Shown here one piece after another: positions 51,927 through 60,608 of a stretch of DNA of 64,000 nt. A model generated the notes under the pieces. That model was not told where the DNA came from. It ran no database searches and saw nothing but the letters and a program-made list of their open reading frames with translations. Position numbers and translations under genes: made by a program. Origin of the DNA: JBQTKD01 sp963703165 (lineage in GTDB: Bacteria > Actinomycetota > Actinomycetes > Sporichthyales > Sporichthyaceae); NCBI GenBank assembly GCA_963703165.1, contig OY969798.1, positions 4,092,001-4,156,000 on the forward strand. The letters are read 5' to 3'. Positions within the stretch are counted from its first letter, which is position 1. Every line of letters begins with the position of its first letter.

Positions 51927-53221
51927 GACCGGCCGACGTGCATCGGTGGGTCGAGGCCAATCCGCCGCCGGGGCCGTTCCGACCTGACTTCTGGCGCAGC
52001 CCGATCCGTGGTCCCTGGCTGACCTCGGTGCTCGGCGCCGTGCTGCTGGTGGGACTGCCGGTCATGTTCCTCACCGGCTTCCTGTCCTTCCTCGCGTACA
52101 ACCCGTGGCTGCCCGGCAACGGCGGACGGGAGGGCTCGGGCCTGTTCACGTTCGTCCCGTTCCACTGGCCCACCAGTCCCAGCTGGGGTTACCGGGTCAC
52201 TCAGGGCGTGCACGTGACCCTCGGCGTCGTGCTCGTGCCCGTAGTCCTGGCCAAGCTGTGGTCCGTCATCCCCAAGCTGTTCAGCTGGCCGCCGGCGACG
52301 TCCCCGGCCCACGCGCTGGAGCGGGCTTCGCTCCTGCTGCTCGTCGGAGGCATGACCTTCACCTTCCTCACCGGACTGCTCAACATCCAGTACTGGTACC
52401 GGTTCCCGGGATCCTTCTACCGGCTGCACTTCTACAGCTCGTGGGTCTTCCTCGGCGGCCTCATCGCGCACGTCGCGATCAAGTTCCCGACGATGCGCCG
52501 GGCGTTGCGGGAGCGACGGATCCGCGACGAGCTCCGCGTCGACCTTGCCGGCACCGCGCCGGAACCGTACGAGCCCGGCGGGCTCGTCGCCGCGGCGCCC
52601 GCGGCCCCGACCATCTCGCGTCGCGGGGCACTGGGGCTGGTCGCCGCCGCCTCGCTCGGGCTGTTCGTCGTGACGGCGGGTCAGAGTGCCGGCGGGGCAT
52701 TCCGGCGCGTGTCCCTGCTCGCGCCTCGTGGCGGGTACGGACAGGACGGGCCCAACGACTTCGCGGTCAACACGTCGGCCGCCGCCGCGGGCATCACGAA
52801 GGACGCCGCGGGCGCCGGATGGCGGTTGGAGCTGCGCGGTGACGGTCGGCCGGTCACCTTCACCCGCGCGCAACTGCTCGCCATGCCGCAGCACACCGCC
52901 GACCTTCCGATCGCGTGCGTCGAAGGGTGGTCGACGGGCAACCAGCGATGGACCGGGGTGCGGCTGCGCGACCTGGCCGCGCTGGCCGGCCGTGCCGATG
53001 CCGGTTCGGTGCTCGTCGAGTCGCTGCAGACCGGCCCGGGGGAATTCGGTCGAGGTCGCCTCGCGGGCAACCAGGTCGCCGACGCGGACAGCCTGCTCGC
53101 GTTGCGCGTCAACGGCGTGGACCTGTCGATGGACCACGGCTTCCCGGCGCGGATCATCGTCCCCAACAACCCCGGCGTGCGGAACACCAAGTGGGTCCGC
53201 ACGCTCACCTTCGAGGTCTGA
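51923..53221 (+). CDS. Membrane-bound sulfite-oxidase-type molybdoenzyme
   Basis: A 432-residue fusion. Residues about 25-200 contain four membrane helices of a cytochrome-b-like domain (His in TQGVHVTLGVV and RLHFYSSWVFLG). A linker and another hydrophobic segment (about residues 230-248, preceded by SRRGALG) are followed by a sulfite-oxidase-type molybdopterin domain (about 260-432): TFTRAQLLAMPQHTADLPIACVEGWS, where the Cys is the molybdenum ligand, and GFPARIIVPNNPGVRNTKWV. It should be an exported or membrane-attached oxidoreductase. ATGA overlap couples it to the methyltransferase. The substrate is unknown. Confidence 0.85.
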   Translation: MRPADVHRWVEANPPPGPFRPDFWRSPIRGPWLTSVLGAVLLVGLPVMFLTGFLSFLAYNPWLPGNGGREGSGLFTFVPFHWPTSPSWGYRVTQGVHVTLGVVLVPVVLAKLWSVIPKLFSWPPATSPAHALERASLLLLVGGMTFTFLTGLLNIQYWYRFPGSFYRLHFYSSWVFLGGLIAHVAIKFPTMRRALRERRIRDELRVDLAGTAPEPYEPGGLVAAAPAAPTISRRGALGLVAAASLGLFVVTAGQSAGGAFRRVSLLAPRGGYGQDGPNDFAVNTSAAAAGITKDAAGAGWRLELRGDGRPVTFTRAQLLAMPQHTADLPIACVEGWSTGNQRWTGVRLRDLAALAGRADAGSVLVESLQTGPGEFGRGRLAGNQVADADSLLALRVNGVDLSMDHGFPARIIVPNNPGVRNTKWVRTLTFEV

Positions 53222-53222
53222 G

Positions 53223-53681
53223 ATGACGACGATCCGCGCCCGCTACGGCGCTCACCCGGCGCACCTGCTCGCGTTGATCGCCGGGGCGGCCGTGGCCGTG
53301 CCCGCACTCGGCCCGCTCCTGGCGGAGCGCCGCACGGACGTCGCGGGCTGGTTCCTCGGCAGTGCGATCGCCCACGACCTGGTGCTCCTCCCGCTCTACG
53401 TCGGGCTCGACGTCCTGCTGGTACGGGCCTGGCGCGCTCGGCCCGGCCGGGTGGCATGGCTGAACTTCGTCCGCGTCCCGCTCGCGATCTCGGCGGTGCT
53501 GTTCCTGGTGTGGTCGCCCCTGATCACCCGTCAGGCAGAGCAGTTCTCCGGTGCCACCGGCCGATCCACCGATCCTTACCTCGGGCGGTGGCTGGTGGTC
53601 ACCGGTGTGCTCGCGGGTCTGTCCCTGCTGATCTGGTCGGTACGCCGAGTGCTGGTGGCGCGCGCGGCTCGGGTGACGTGA
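53223..53681 (+). CDS. Small integral membrane protein
   Basis: A 152-residue protein from ATG 53223, one base past the stop of the molybdoenzyme gene and overlapping the next start (TGATG). Four hydrophobic segments (about residues 15-30, 42-65, 82-102 and 122-142) are seen. A partner subunit of the molybdoenzyme or the glycosyltransferase is suggested by the tight spacing. No family recognised. Confidence 0.75.
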   Translation: MTTIRARYGAHPAHLLALIAGAAVAVPALGPLLAERRTDVAGWFLGSAIAHDLVLLPLYVGLDVLLVRAWRARPGRVAWLNFVRVPLAISAVLFLVWSPLITRQAEQFSGATGRSTDPYLGRWLVVTGVLAGLSLLIWSVRRVLVARAARVT

Positions 53682-55117
53682 TGCGTTCGCGCGCGTTCCT
53701 CGGGAGCCTGCTCGTCCTGGCGGCGCTTACCGTCGTGGCCGGGTGGACCGTCGGCCTCGGCGGCGCGGTCGCCGCCGGCGGTCGGCACCTCATGGTGGTC
53801 TACGCGATCGGGTGGCTGCTCTTCGCCGCGCTCGTCGTGCTCGTGTACCGGCTGTCCCGGCGACGGGCGATCGGTGTGATCCTCGCCGGCGCCGCACTGC
53901 TGCAGGTCGTCGCCCTCTGGGATCCACCGACGACGACCGACGACTTCTACCGCTACATCTGGGACGGCAAGGTCCAGGCGTCAGGCGTGGACCCCTACCG
54001 CTACGTACCGGTGGACCCGGCGCTGACGCACCTGCGCGATCCGCTGCTGTTCCCCGATCGGGTCACGGCCGACCGTCTGGTCGCGGGCGCCCCGTCGCGT
54101 GGATACGTCGATGTGTGCACCTATCTCGGCGAACCCGTCGACTGCACGCTCATCAACCGGCCGACCGTGCGGACCATCTATCCGCCGGTGGCCGAGGCCG
54201 CCTTCCTCGGTCTGCATGTCGTGTCGCCGGAGGAGCACCGGGTCCGGGCCTGGCAGGTGGCCATGGGGCTGCTCGCGTGGGTGACCTGCGCCGCCCTCGT
54301 CGCTCTGTTGAGCCGGACCGGTCGGGATCCGCGGGCCGCGGCGCTGTGGGCGTTCTGCCCCGTCGTGTGGCTCGAGTGCGGCAACAACGCCCACGTCGAC
54401 GTTCTCGGAATCCTGCTGCTCGTGGGCGCGTTCTGGTTGCTCGACACCAGGCCAGGGGGTGGGTCGCTGAGCACCCGCCGGGCCCTGGCGCTCGGCGGGG
54501 TGTTCGGCGCCGCGGTGTCGGTGAAGCTCATCCCCGCGCTGGTCGGTCCGGCGCTGCTCGGCCGCCGCGCCTGGCTGGTGATCGCGGGCGCGGCCGGCGT
54601 GTTCCTCGCCGGCTACGTACCGCACGTGGCGGCGGTGGGGACCGACGTCCTCGGCTACCTGCCCGGCTACCTGTCCGAGGAGGGGTACTCGGGCCAGACC
54701 CGGTTCGCCGGCCTACGGCTGATCATCCCGGACGCCTGGGCGACCGCAGTGGCCGTCGCTGTCATCGCGGCCGTGGCCGCGGTGGTGTGGCGCCGATCCG
54801 CCACCCGACCGGCCGCCGAGGGAGCGCTGCTGCTGGTCGGCACGACCTTCCTGGTCGTCGGCCCGGCGCAGCCCTGGTACGGACTGCTGATCGTCATGCT
54901 CGCAGTGCTCGCCGCGCGGCCGGAGTGGTTGGTCGTCGCGGTCGCCGCGTACCCGGTGTACGAGGCGGGCACGATCGGCATCAGCAATGTCACCGCACAA
55001 CGGTGGACGTATCTGCCGGCCGCGGCGATCGTCCTCGGTGTCACGTTGTGGCGGGCCCGCCGTCGGCCGGAATCGCCGATGCCCCAGTCCAGTATGGAAA
55101 ATTCGCTGATCACGTAA
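53681..55117 (+). CDS. GT-C type membrane glycosyltransferase (mannosyltransferase-like)
   Basis: A 478-residue polytopic protein with about eleven membrane helices. The first exported loop carries TTDDFYRYIWDGKVQASGVDPYRY, where the Asp pair and YIWDGK match the GT-C active-site loop of polyprenol-phosphate-mannose-dependent mannosyltransferases (GT87/PMT-like). NNAHVDVLGILLL and PAQPWYGLLIV are further family features. It should add a sugar from a lipid carrier on the outer face, with the neighbouring GT2 making the lipid-linked donor. It ends the operon. Confidence 0.87.
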   Translation: MRSRAFLGSLLVLAALTVVAGWTVGLGGAVAAGGRHLMVVYAIGWLLFAALVVLVYRLSRRRAIGVILAGAALLQVVALWDPPTTTDDFYRYIWDGKVQASGVDPYRYVPVDPALTHLRDPLLFPDRVTADRLVAGAPSRGYVDVCTYLGEPVDCTLINRPTVRTIYPPVAEAAFLGLHVVSPEEHRVRAWQVAMGLLAWVTCAALVALLSRTGRDPRAAALWAFCPVVWLECGNNAHVDVLGILLLVGAFWLLDTRPGGGSLSTRRALALGGVFGAAVSVKLIPALVGPALLGRRAWLVIAGAAGVFLAGYVPHVAAVGTDVLGYLPGYLSEEGYSGQTRFAGLRLIIPDAWATAVAVAVIAAVAAVVWRRSATRPAAEGALLLVGTTFLVVGPAQPWYGLLIVMLAVLAARPEWLVVAVAAYPVYEAGTIGISNVTAQRWTYLPAAAIVLGVTLWRARRRPESPMPQSSMENSLIT

Positions 55118-55130
55118 GCCTCGGTGGCTC

Positions 55131-55880
55131 TCAGCGGTGCTCGGGGTTGGGGAAGTCGAAGCGGCAACCCGCGTCCCACAGCGACCGTTGGTTTCCGTGG
55201 GCCGGGATTCCGCTGGCGTCGGAGATCAGCCGGGCCAGGTGCAGCAGGTTCCATGTCGCGAACGTGGTGTTGCGGTTGGTGAAGTCGTTCTCCGGTCCGC
55301 CCGATCCCGGGTCGAGGTAGGACGGCCCGGGTCCGGCCTCGCCGATCCAGCCGGCGTCGGCCTGCGGCGGGATGACGTAGCCGAGGTGCTGCAGCGAGTA
55401 GAGGATGTTCATCGCGCAGTGCTTGATCCCGTCCTCGTTGCCCGTGACCAGGCACCCGCCGACGCGGCCGTAGTAGGTGTACTGGCCGGCCTCGTTGAGC
55501 TGACCCGAGTTGCCGTAGAGCCGCTCGATCACCTTCGTGCAGACCGACGACTTCTCGCCGAGCCAGATCGGGGTCGCGAGGACGAGGATGTTCGCGTTAC
55601 GGACCTGCTCGAAGATCGGCGGCCAGTCGTCGGCGGCCCAGCCGTGCTCGGTCATGTCCGGCCAGACGCCCGGCGCGATGTCGTGGTCGACCGCGCGCAC
55701 CTCCTCCACCGTCACACCCTGGCGGCGCATGATCTCCGCCGAGAGGTCGATGAGCCCTTGGGTGTGGGACTGCTCCGGGGACCGCTTCAGGGTGCAGTTG
55801 ACGAACAGCGCTCGCAGGCCGCTGAAGTCCCACCGACTCTGCCGACAGAGCTCCTCCTGCATCGCGTTCAAGGTGACCAC
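55131..55880 (-). CDS. Flavodoxin-family / NADPH-dependent FMN reductase
   Basis: A 249-residue flavoprotein. LRALFVNCTLKRSPEQSHTQG is the FMN-phosphate loop, followed by GVTVEEVRAVDHDIAPGV, ANILVLATPIWLGEKSSVCTKVIERL (second FMN loop) and GGCLVTGNEDGIKH. The long C-terminal region with NRNTTFATWNLLHLARL is typical of a larger subgroup. It should reduce quinones or FMN with NAD(P)H. The start at ATG 55880 could shift to a Met six residues later. Convergent with the GT-C gene. Confidence 0.85.
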   Translation of the reverse strand: MVTLNAMQEELCRQSRWDFSGLRALFVNCTLKRSPEQSHTQGLIDLSAEIMRRQGVTVEEVRAVDHDIAPGVWPDMTEHGWAADDWPPIFEQVRNANILVLATPIWLGEKSSVCTKVIERLYGNSGQLNEAGQYTYYGRVGGCLVTGNEDGIKHCAMNILYSLQHLGYVIPPQADAGWIGEAGPGPSYLDPGSGGPENDFTNRNTTFATWNLLHLARLISDASGIPAHGNQRSLWDAGCRFDFPNPEHR

Positions 55881-56185
55881 GTCGATCTCCGCCCTGTGCT
55901 CCGGTCAAGGCCTCGACCCTCCCCCGGGCGCCGGCGCGGCCACAAGACGGCGGCGCCTTACCGGAATCTGACGCCGGCCGGTCAATCCGAACCGAGCTCG
56001 TGTTCTTTCATGAATACCCCCGAATGGGGGTCACTATCCACAGGTTCATGCGATGTCATCGCGAGCACCTGCTCCTCGATCCGTCGTGCCCGACGAGTCG
56101 AGTACACGGAACTGCTGACCGTCGTCAGCGCGCACCGCCCGCGATCACGTGTGGCCCGCACTCGCGGGCGGAGAGAAGGCAGCAC
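55881..56185. other. Intergenic region upstream of the Crp-family gene
   Basis: A 305-bp gap with no gene. It holds ACCCCC-GAAT-GGGGGT (56016-56031), a perfect 6-4-6 hairpin/palindrome, about 155 bases before the Crp start. A similar sequence, ACCC-AAAT-GGGGGT, lies before the solute-binding protein gene at 4932-4945. Promoters for both divergent genes should be here. Confidence 0.5.
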
Positions 56186-56965
56186 ATGCTCCTTGACGAT
56201 GGCGTCAACGGCAGCCAGGTTATTTCGGACTCGACGCACACCTGGCCGCGCCTGCCGTCGCTGGAGTCCGAGCGGCCGTCGCCCGGTGTCTTCGACGAGG
56301 TCCTGCGCAAGGCCCCGCTGTTCGCGGCCATGGACGACGACGCCGCAGCCGCGGTCCGCCGGTCGATGTCCGAGGTGAATCTGGGGCGGGGTCAGGTGCT
56401 CTTCCGCGAGGGCGACCACGGCGACCGGCTGTTCGTCATCGTCGAAGGCAAGCTGAAGATCGGTCGCACCTCCAGCGACGGCCGGGAGAATCTGCTGTCG
56501 GTCCTCGGACCGGGAGACATGTTCGGAGAGTTGACCGTGTTCGACCCGGGCGAGCGTATGGGAACCGCGATGGCGGTCACCGACTCGCGGCTCTACTCGC
56601 TCTCGGCCGACAACCTGCGGCCGTGGCTCGCGCAGCGCCCCGACGTCGCTCTGGCCCTGCTGCGCCAGCTGTCCCGCCGGCTGCGGCGCAGCAGTGAGGT
56701 CGTCAGCGACCTGGTGTTCTCCGACGTCCCGGGTCGCGTGGCGAAGTCGCTGCTAGACCTCTCGGCGCGGTTCGGATTGCCGACCCCCGAGGGCATGCAC
56801 GTCGCGCACGACCTGACCCAGGAGGAGCTCGCCCAGTTGGTCGGGGCATCCCGCGAAACGGTCAACAAGGCGTTGGCCGATTTCGCCGGCCGCGGCTGGC
56901 TACGACTCGAAGGTCGAGCCGTCGTGCTGTTGGACCTCGACCGTCTGGAGCGCCGCGCCAGGTAG
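56186..56965 (+). CDS. Crp/Fnr family transcriptional regulator
   Basis: A 259-residue regulator from ATG 56186, with an extra N-terminal 35 residues. The cNMP domain has VLFREGDHGDRLFVIVEGKLKIGR and the phosphate cassette FGELTVFDPGERMGTAMAV. The dimer helix is followed by an HTH with DLTQEELAQLVGASRETVNKALADF. It is close to actinobacterial GlxR/Crp, which is the global cAMP-responsive regulator, though the 35-residue extension is unusual. Its effector could be cAMP. Confidence 0.92.
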   Translation: MLLDDGVNGSQVISDSTHTWPRLPSLESERPSPGVFDEVLRKAPLFAAMDDDAAAAVRRSMSEVNLGRGQVLFREGDHGDRLFVIVEGKLKIGRTSSDGRENLLSVLGPGDMFGELTVFDPGERMGTAMAVTDSRLYSLSADNLRPWLAQRPDVALALLRQLSRRLRRSSEVVSDLVFSDVPGRVAKSLLDLSARFGLPTPEGMHVAHDLTQEELAQLVGASRETVNKALADFAGRGWLRLEGRAVVLLDLDRLERRAR

Positions 56966-56975
56966 GCAGGGTGGG

Positions 56976-57548
56976 TCAGACCGCGCGTCCGCAGTAGCAG
57001 ATGAAGCGGGTCTGCTCGGTCGCTCCGGGATGCGCGGCGACCTCGGGCCCGAACGCGCCGGGGGACCGGATGCCGTCGCCGAAGCTCTTGAGGGTCTCGA
57101 AGGCGGTGGTCACCCCGGCGGGGTCGAGCCGCTCGTCCTGACCGGTGGCGCGGGACATGTCCCAGGTGTGCACGATCGCGTCCGTGCACAACAGGCCACT
57201 GACGACGACGGCGAACGGCATGGTGCCGAAGCGCTGGGTGTCGACGACCTTCAGGGCGCCCGACTCGTCTGCCATCGCCGCTTCGATGTCCGCGCGGGCG
57301 GTGCGCCAGGCGGACACCAGATCGGTGTCGGTGCCGACGGGCTCCGCCGCGGCGCCGGCGATCATGGCGCCCATGGTCCGGTGCACGTCCACCACGTGGG
57401 TGAGCAGCCCGCGGACGTCCCATTCCGGGCAGGGAGTCTGCTTGGACCAGTCCTTGTCGGCCAGGCGCCCGACCCGGTCGTCCAGGGCCGTGGCGATCCG
57501 GCTGTAGCGGCTGCTGATCTCGGAAACGTCGATCGGGTTATCGGTCAT
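56976..57548 (-). CDS. TIGR03086-type DinB metal-binding protein
   Basis: A 190-residue helical-bundle protein. The DinB/mycothiol-dependent maleylpyruvate isomerase segments are WSKQTPCPEWDVRGLLTHVVDVH, with the metal His, TDAIVHTWDMSRATGQDERLD with the second His. The C-terminal CYCGRAV is an added Cys-rich end. These enzymes use mycothiol or bacillithiol for conjugation, an activity expected in actinobacteria. The substrate is unknown. Convergent with Crp, ten bases between the stops. Confidence 0.87.
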   Translation of the reverse strand: MTDNPIDVSEISSRYSRIATALDDRVGRLADKDWSKQTPCPEWDVRGLLTHVVDVHRTMGAMIAGAAAEPVGTDTDLVSAWRTARADIEAAMADESGALKVVDTQRFGTMPFAVVVSGLLCTDAIVHTWDMSRATGQDERLDPAGVTTAFETLKSFGDGIRSPGAFGPEVAAHPGATEQTRFICYCGRAV

Positions 57549-57617
57549 GGGGTCGACGTTACCCAGGTGAGACGGCCGGTGGGCATCGAGGAGCGCCTGG
57601 CGGGGTAGCGGTCGCTG

Positions 57618-58187
57618 GTGGCAACAGAACCGGAATCCGACATCACACGCCTGATCCTCGACGACCACGACCGCTTCCGGCGCGATTTCGCGGCCCTCGA
57701 CGATCTGCAGGTGGGCGGCGCGGTCGACGAGCTCAGGCAAGCCTGGGCTCCGTTGGCGGCGCTCCTGGACGTGCACGCCGCGGCGGAGGAAAAGATCTTC
57801 TACCCGCACCTCCTGCGCCGCGGCGGCGACGAAGCCCCCGAGGAGACGCTGGACGCCGTCGGCGACCACAACGACATCCGCGACGCCGTGGCCGCCGCCG
57901 CCGAGCACGAGGTGGGCAGCGAGGCCTGGTGGGCGGCCGTCGGGCAGGCGCGCGCCGCCAACACCGAACACATGGGCGAGGAGGAGGACGAGGCGCTGGC
58001 CGACTTCCGCCGCCACGCGGACCAGGCCCTCCGCGCAGAACTCGGCCGACGGTTCCTGGACTTCAAGCGCGAGCACGCCGGTGGGGCGGATCTGGACGTC
58101 GAGAACGTGGACCCGCAGCGCTACGTGGCACAACACAGCCCAGCCCCGAGTGACGGGTCGTTGGGCATCGGCAGTCTGCAGTTCTAG
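57618..58187 (+). CDS. Hemerythrin-domain encapsulin cargo protein
   Basis: A 189-residue protein from GTG 57618. The hemerythrin four-helix bundle supplies the diiron ligands: LILDDHDRFRRDF (His), LDVHAAAEEKIFYPHL (His, Glu, His), AVGDHNDIRDAV (His) and ANTEHMGEEEDEAL (His and acid). After a flexible, Pro-containing linker it ends in DGSLGIGSLQF (residues 179-189), which is the encapsulin cargo-loading peptide pattern. The encapsulin shell gene follows after 13 bases. The packaged protein would bind oxygen, nitric oxide or iron inside the shell and guard against oxidative or nitrosative stress. Confidence 0.92.
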   Translation: MATEPESDITRLILDDHDRFRRDFAALDDLQVGGAVDELRQAWAPLAALLDVHAAAEEKIFYPHLLRRGGDEAPEETLDAVGDHNDIRDAVAAAAEHEVGSEAWWAAVGQARAANTEHMGEEEDEALADFRRHADQALRAELGRRFLDFKREHAGGADLDVENVDPQRYVAQHSPAPSDGSLGIGSLQF

Positions 58188-58200
58188 CTGAAGGGGCACC

Positions 58201-59007
58201 GTGACCGACCATCTGTTGCGCGCTTTCGCGCCGATCACCGACAAGGCCTGGAGGCTCGTCGACGAGGAGGCCAAATCACGGCTGACGTCGCGTTTGGTCG
58301 CCCGCCGCCTGGTCGACTGGTCCGGCCCGCACGGCTGGGAGTACTCGGCCACCTCGTTGGGCCGGGCCCGCACCCTCGACCCGGCGACGACCACGGTGGA
58401 CGCTCGCGTCCGTGTGCGCGAGTTGCTGCCGGTCGTCGAGCTGCGCGTGCCTTTCACCGTGGACCGGGCCGAGCTGGACGACGCCGCCCGCGGTGCCAAG
58501 GACCTGGAGTTCGCCGACCTGGACCGGGCGGCGGCGCAGGTCGCGGAATGGGAGAACACCGCGATCCTGCACGGGTGGCCGGCCGCGCAGATCGCGGGCA
58601 TCGGGGCCGCGAGTTCGCACGCACCGTTGCCGCTCGGCTCCGACGAACTGCAGTACCCGCACAAGGTGGCCGTGGCGGTGAACGCGGTGCGTCAGTGCGG
58701 CATCGAGGGACCCTTCGCCCTGGTGGTTGATCCCGACACCTACACGCGCATCGTGGAGACCACCGAACCCGGCGGCCGTCCGCTGCTGGATCACATGCGC
58801 CAGGTGTTGGAGGGCGACGTCATCTCGGCCTCCGGCGTGACCGGCGCGATTCTGCTGAGCCGCCGTGGCGGGGACTTCGTCCTCGACGTGGGGCAGGATC
58901 TGTCCGTCGGTTACGTCGCCCACGACGCCGACACGGTCACGCTCTACCTGGAGGAGTCCTTCACCTTTCGCGTCGTCGAACCTGACGCCGGATTGGCTTT
59001 GACCTGA
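58201..59007 (+). CDS. Encapsulin nanocompartment shell protein
   Basis: A 268-residue HK97-fold shell protein. The N-terminus RAFAPITDKAWRLVDEEA is typical (it forms the cargo-peptide pocket), followed by LVARRLVDWSGPHGWEYSATSLGR. LPVVELRVPFTVDRAELDDAARGAKD and the E-loop, AVNAVRQCGIEGPFALVVDPDTY, and the C-terminal YLEESFTFRVVEPDAG match family 1 encapsulins (linocin/CFP29 type). It assembles a 60-subunit, about 25-nm capsule around the hemerythrin encoded just upstream. Start GTG 58201 with GGGG upstream. Confidence 0.95.
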   Translation: MTDHLLRAFAPITDKAWRLVDEEAKSRLTSRLVARRLVDWSGPHGWEYSATSLGRARTLDPATTTVDARVRVRELLPVVELRVPFTVDRAELDDAARGAKDLEFADLDRAAAQVAEWENTAILHGWPAAQIAGIGAASSHAPLPLGSDELQYPHKVAVAVNAVRQCGIEGPFALVVDPDTYTRIVETTEPGGRPLLDHMRQVLEGDVISASGVTGAILLSRRGGDFVLDVGQDLSVGYVAHDADTVTLYLEESFTFRVVEPDAGLALT

Positions 59008-59072
59008 TCCCCGGCCCGTCGCCGGAACAGGCGGTACCGAAGAAGGCAGTCAGCGAGCGATCAGGGGACGGC

Positions 59073-59963
59073 GTGCGCGTACTCGTGTCAGGGGCCAGTG
59101 GGTTCATCGGGTCGCGCGTGGCGACTCGATTGGTCGAACTGGGCCATGAGGTCGTGGCCATGACCCGCAATCCGGACGCCTACTCCGGTCCGGGCAAGCC
59201 GGTGGCCGGCGATGTCGACGACGAGGCCACGCTGCGTGCCGCGATGGTCGGCTGCGAGGTGGCCTACTACCTCGTCCACGGGATGGACGAGAGCAGCGGT
59301 CCGGACCTGGACGGCGATCGTGCCGAACGGTTCGGTCTCGCCGCCGCCGCGAACGAGCTGCGGCAGATCATCTACCTCGGGGGCCTGGGGGCCGAGGGTG
59401 ATGACCTGTCCGATCACCTCGCCAGCCGGCGCGAGGTGGAGGGCCGGCTGGCCCGCAGCGGCGTCCCGCTGACCGTGCTCCGGGCGGCGCTGGTCATCGG
59501 TGCCGGGAGCGCCAGCTTCGAGTTGCTGCGACAGGTGGTGGCGCACCTACCCGTGCTGGTGATCCCGCCGCAGGCCTCCTCCACACGCGTGCAACCGATC
59601 GCGGCGCGGGACGCCGTCGACTATCTCGTCGGGGTGCTCGACCTTCCGGCCGCACGGGGGCGCATCCTGGAGATCGGCGGCTCAGAAGTTCTGACGTACG
59701 CTCAGATGCTGCGCCGCACCGCTGCAGCCCTCGAGGTGCGACGCCCGCACCTCTCGCTCCCGACGCTGCCGGACACATTGACGAAGTGGGGTATCTCCAT
59801 CTTCACCGACGTCGATCCGCAACTGGCTTTGAATTTGCTCCACAGCCTCGGCAACGACGTGATCGTGGAGCAGTACCCGATCGACGAGGTGCTTCCCTGC
59901 GACACCATGTCCTTCGACCAGATGCTGGAGGAGGCGCTCGCGGATGAACGTTCCGCCGACTAG
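59073..59963 (+). CDS. NAD(P)-binding SDR-like (NmrA/atypical) protein
   Basis: A 296-residue atypical SDR from GTG 59073. VSGASGFIGSRVATRLV is the NAD(P)-binding motif; GCEVAYYLVHGMDE and IIYLGGLGAEGDDLSDHLASR follow as in the complex-I-assembly or NmrA-like group. The expected YxxxK pair is not obvious, so it may bind NADPH without catalysis. The 3' end overlaps the next gene by 20 bases. A role with the CPBP protein next to it is suggested by the overlap. Confidence 0.85.
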   Translation: MRVLVSGASGFIGSRVATRLVELGHEVVAMTRNPDAYSGPGKPVAGDVDDEATLRAAMVGCEVAYYLVHGMDESSGPDLDGDRAERFGLAAAANELRQIIYLGGLGAEGDDLSDHLASRREVEGRLARSGVPLTVLRAALVIGAGSASFELLRQVVAHLPVLVIPPQASSTRVQPIAARDAVDYLVGVLDLPAARGRILEIGGSEVLTYAQMLRRTAAALEVRRPHLSLPTLPDTLTKWGISIFTDVDPQLALNLLHSLGNDVIVEQYPIDEVLPCDTMSFDQMLEEALADERSAD

Positions 59964-60594
59964 GACGCGCGCCGCCGTCGTCGCCGGACTCGGCGCGGTA
60001 CTGCTGCGCCGATCGCTCGCCGCGGACTCGGCGGGCCCGCGGTTCTATCTGGCCGGGTCGGCGCTCGCCGCGACGTGGCTGGTGGGCGCGGGGTGGTCCC
60101 GCCCGGAGTCCACGCAGGCGCCGCCGCGGGTCGGTGGCGTCTCGAGCCAGGTCGCGGCCGTCGCACGAGGGGTCGCCGCGTTCGGTGTCTTCTGGGCGGG
60201 CGCCCGGGTGACCCGTCGGGTGCCCTTCGCCCGGGCCACGATCGCCGAGGTGATGCGGCACGAACGGGTCGGTTCCAGCCGCGCCGTCCTGGCGCTCGCG
60301 CTGGCGACCGGTGCCGCCGAGGAATGCTTCTTCCGCGGTGCCCTGTACGACCTTGCGCCTGCCACCCCGATCAAGGCGACGACCGCGGCCTACACGCTGG
60401 TCACCTGCGCCAGCGGCAACCCGGCGCTGGTGTTCGCGTCGGCGGTGATGGGCCCGGTGTTCGCGTCCAGTCGTGCATCCGGTGGGGGTATACGTGGCAG
60501 TGTCCTGACCCACGTGGCATGGTCCTCGCTCATGCTCCGATACATCCCGCCGATGTTCGCGCGGCACGACGGAGCGCCCCGGCAGCGAGCCTGA
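59944..60594 (+). CDS. CPBP-family intramembrane protease-like protein
   Basis: A 216-residue membrane protein with about five helices. AAEECFFRGALYDL contains the EExxxR motif of CAAX-type/CPBP (Abi) proteases, and HVAWSSLM the second motif His. The position of the first membrane segment (VVAGLGAVLLRR) and the Arg-rich loops place the motifs in the membrane. It could cleave peptides or act in self-immunity. It overlaps the SDR gene. Confidence 0.85.
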   Translation: MNVPPTRTRAAVVAGLGAVLLRRSLAADSAGPRFYLAGSALAATWLVGAGWSRPESTQAPPRVGGVSSQVAAVARGVAAFGVFWAGARVTRRVPFARATIAEVMRHERVGSSRAVLALALATGAAEECFFRGALYDLAPATPIKATTAAYTLVTCASGNPALVFASAVMGPVFASSRASGGGIRGSVLTHVAWSSLMLRYIPPMFARHDGAPRQRA

Positions 60595-60608
60595 CCCCTG
60601 GAGTTGTC

